A stretch of DNA of 64,000 bases from Drosophila persimilis (lineage: Eukaryota; Arthropoda; Insecta; Diptera; Drosophilidae): positions 1,607,001 to 1,671,000 of the forward strand of contig NW_020825332.1 in NCBI RefSeq assembly GCF_003286085.1, given 5' to 3'. Below are positions 61,598 to 64,000 of this stretch, in pieces (the stretch's first letter is position 1; each line of letters begins with the position of its first letter). The position numbers and the translations under genes are program-made. The notes beneath the pieces were generated by a model that worked only from the letters and a program-made list of their open reading frames with translations, ran no database searches and had not been told where the DNA came from.

Positions 61598-62684
61598 GTT
61601 ATACCCGATACTAAGTCAGTATGGCTCTCCTCCGGCAGACGCCGCTAATATTTAACGACACGACAAAGAGTGCGTGCGAGAGAGACAAAAAATCAGTCTG
61701 AGCGTGACGTCGGGCGCTGCGTAGCCACTGCAAATTGATTTGTTCCTTTTGGCTATAAATATGATCTGATCTGATCCAGATTCAGCAACCTGATAGATAT
61801 GGTCATTATCTATGATTCTGCGTTTTTAGTTTTCTCAAATCTGCAATATTGTGGATGCAACAGATTTTCGTCCTTTGTGGGGGCGGATGGGGGTGGGGCG
61901 AAATTCTGAGATATACGTTTTATAGTGACATCTTAAAGGAGTGTGTGCACCAAATTTGGTTACTCTAGCCTTAATAGTCTCTGAGATTTGTGGTTGCCTC
62001 AGATTTTCGTCCTTTGCGGGGGCGGAAGGGGGTGTGGCGAAATTTGGACAGGAAACGGTCAAGGTCCGATATCACAGGAGTGTGGATACCAAATTTGGTT
62101 GCTCTGGCTTTTATAGGTTCTGAGATCCTTGAACTCATATTTTGCAATTGGCAAAACCGACCATGAAACCTGTGTGTTAGAGTGAGACAGAGCGAGAAAG
62201 AGTGAAATTGTTTTCGTGATTCTGGCTGTAATAATTATACGATCTGGTTCAGATTTTGCACTCTAGAAGATAGAGTCATCTTCTACGATTCTGCGTTTTT
62301 AGTTTTCTCGTATCGTCGAAATTGTGGATGCCACAGATTTTCGCCCTTTGTGGGGGCGGAAGTGGGCGGGGAAAAGTTTTGAAATATTTTTGGAGCAGTG
62401 ACATATCACAGAAGTCTGGATCCAAAACATCGTTGCTCTAGCTCTAGTCTAGCTCTCTAGCTCTAGTCTTTGAGCATTAGGCGCTGAAGGGGACGGACAG
62501 ACGGACAGACGGACAGACGGACGGACGGACAGACAGACAGGGCTCAATCGACTCGGCTATTGATGCTGATCAAGAATATATATACTTTATGGGGTCGGAA
62601 ACGATTCCTTCTGGACGTTACACACATCCACTTTTACCACAAATCTAATATACCCCAATACTCATTTTGAGTATCGGGTATAAC
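61598..62684. mobile_element. DINE-1/mini-me type non-autonomous Helitron-like element
   Basis: GTTATACCCGATACT at 61598-61612 and its exact reverse complement at 62670-62684 are the subterminal inverted repeats typical of Drosophila DINE-1 elements. Near the right end are the diagnostic (GTCY)n microsatellite (about 62490-62540, here as GGAC/AGAC) and the conserved TACTTTATGGGGTCGGAAAC core followed by the TATACCCCAATACTC block. No coding capacity. Inside, a segment of about 120 bases (TCTGCGTTTTTAGTTTTCTC, then CAGATTTTCGTCCTTTG) occurs twice, at about 61768-61885 and 62240-62360, with a partial third copy near 61985-62045. The element lies upstream of Src64B. Confidence 0.85.
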
Positions 62685-64000
62685 AACAACAAATTACAGC
62701 GCAAAGGCAGCGCAAAAAATAACAGAACAAAAGGGGGCGTCGACTGTGTTGAACGATGACGAAATCGAGCTCCAAGGGGGGGGTGGAGTCACCGCACGCC
62801 ACAGATGACGTTGCCAGCCTGCCCCTTGGGGCAGCACAAAACACGAAAATAAATAATTAAAGTTCCTAAAACAAGATCCACTTTACCGGCGGAGGCGCTC
62901 TCCCGCGATCCAATGCGCTCCCCCTCTCTCTCTCTCTCACCGCTGGGAAAACTAAGCCCTGGCTGAACGAGTGGCTGTGATTTTCAATAGGGCCATCCAT
63001 CCATCGATGTGCTCTCCAGTGGAAACTCCCCATTAATCAACACCCACATGAATTCGAAACTGGAGCTGCTGCAATGTTTAAGAAGTGCTCAAACGAACGC
63101 CACTTCAGCTGCCACTCTCCCTCTGTCCCTCTGTCCCTCTCTCTCCCTGCAGTGCTCTGCCAGCGACAGACAGGGAGACACAGGGAGAGAGGGGAGTAGC
63201 AACTCCCCTCTTGGTGTGCATTTTGATGCTGACGGAAACACTAAAGCGTGCAAGTAACAGAACCCTCAATTGCTCGCGTCCTTGCTACTTGCAACACCCC
63301 CGAGCCGGCCCGCCCAGCCCCCTTTGGGGCACACAAACAACCGTAATTTTCGTCAACAATGACTCTCTCTTTAGCCAAGAAGAAACTTAATTGCAGGCTA
63401 AGCAGGCAACACAGAGGGGTAGAGGGGGAGGGGGACTGACTAAAGAAAGCGTGAATTATTAAAACAATATTTGTACGCGATTAGATGCCTCTGCCCCCGC
63501 CACCGCCACCGCCCCCGCCCGGAGGAGGAACAGAAGCGGGCAGCAAATTACAACGCGACGGGAAAATGTCCGGGAAATGGCAATAGACGGGGCGCCAGGA
63601 CGACGGCCGACGGGCGACAGCCGACAGCCGACAGCCGACATGAGGTGGCAACATTTACACGCCTTTGTGCCGGAGGAGAGACCGCCGACGTCAGCAGTTG
63701 CTGGCCGGGCTAAAAGGCCGCCAGTGACCAGTTAAGTGGAACCCAAAAGGCAGTCAAGTCGCGACGAGCAGAGGAGCCACAGGAGCAGAGGCAGCACAAT
63801 GGGGGCATTAACGGTTGTATTTCAGCCACACGCAATTCCAGGGGATGTATGGAGCGGAATGAAAAAACAAACCCCCAACAAAGAGCTCATAAATTAGCAG
63901 CAGAAATGTTTGTGGAAATAATCTATAAGCTGAATGGATATCCTGTTCCGGTTGATCCTGTTGAATCCACACACAGTCCACTCCCTCTTTCGCTCCCTCC
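62685..64000. other. non-coding sequence to the window edge
   Basis: No supported gene. A CT tract (about 62922-62940), CCTCTGTCCCTCTGTCC repeats (about 63119-63140), a CCGCCACCGCC stretch (about 63496-63520) and CGACAGC repeats (about 63612-63640) are visible. TAAAAGG at about 63712 resembles a TATA box, without a well-placed initiator. Confidence 0.4.

Noticed and set aside
63712..63755. TAAAAGG box near the right edge as a promoter
   Set aside because: No initiator at the right distance and no downstream exon visible before the window ends.

Overview
This window is eukaryotic nuclear DNA from a Drosophila species. It has spliced genes with GT-AG introns, AATAAA poly(A) signals, very dense microsatellites (CA, CT, CAG, CAAA, ACAG) and a DINE-1/mini-me type Helitron relative. 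The Src64B gene and a stomatin gene beside it point to Muller element D (3L in D. melanogaster). GC-rich, microsatellite-rich introns and the form of the DINE-1 copy suggest the obscura group, where element D is fused to the X; that placement is inference.

Layout: (1) 1-126, a possible C-terminal fragment of a gene entering from the left. (2) 2623-4023 (+), a two-exon GT31 beta-1,3-glycosyltransferase of the Golgi, with poly(A) signals near 4.8 kb. (3) 5.05-5.52 kb, an array of small hairpin-forming CTGCTTG repeats. (4) 8067-41632 (+), one large stomatin/prohibitin-domain gene. Seven constant exons follow three alternative N-terminal starts (8067 plus 13500; 19221; 25186), all ending in the same codon phase. 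A 36-nt cassette exon and a possible 12-nt microexon also fit that phase. A TATA plus initiator promoter at 24.88-24.92 kb serves the third start. (5) Just after the stomatin stop codon lies a decayed tandem copy of the end of its own last exon. (6) 43.1-47.2 kb, about 13 copies of a 320-bp satellite-like unit with higher-order structure and a hairpin-loop inversion in a subset of units, followed by a 0.6-kb flank with an inverted repeat. (7) 50247-53739 (-), Src64B, five coding exons, 551 aa, with a likely 3' UTR reaching about 47.9 kb. (8) 54.4-64 kb, non-coding upstream territory of Src64B with a second CTGCTTG-rich cluster and a complete-looking 1.09-kb DINE-1 element.

The stomatin gene (+) and Src64B (-) converge on the interval holding the satellite array. 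I see no functional link between the genes. Stomatins organise cholesterol-rich membrane and ion channels, Src64B is a myristoylated membrane kinase, and the GT31 enzyme acts in the Golgi. All exon borders were read by eye from splice consensus, phase and protein family conservation; none is supported by transcript data here.
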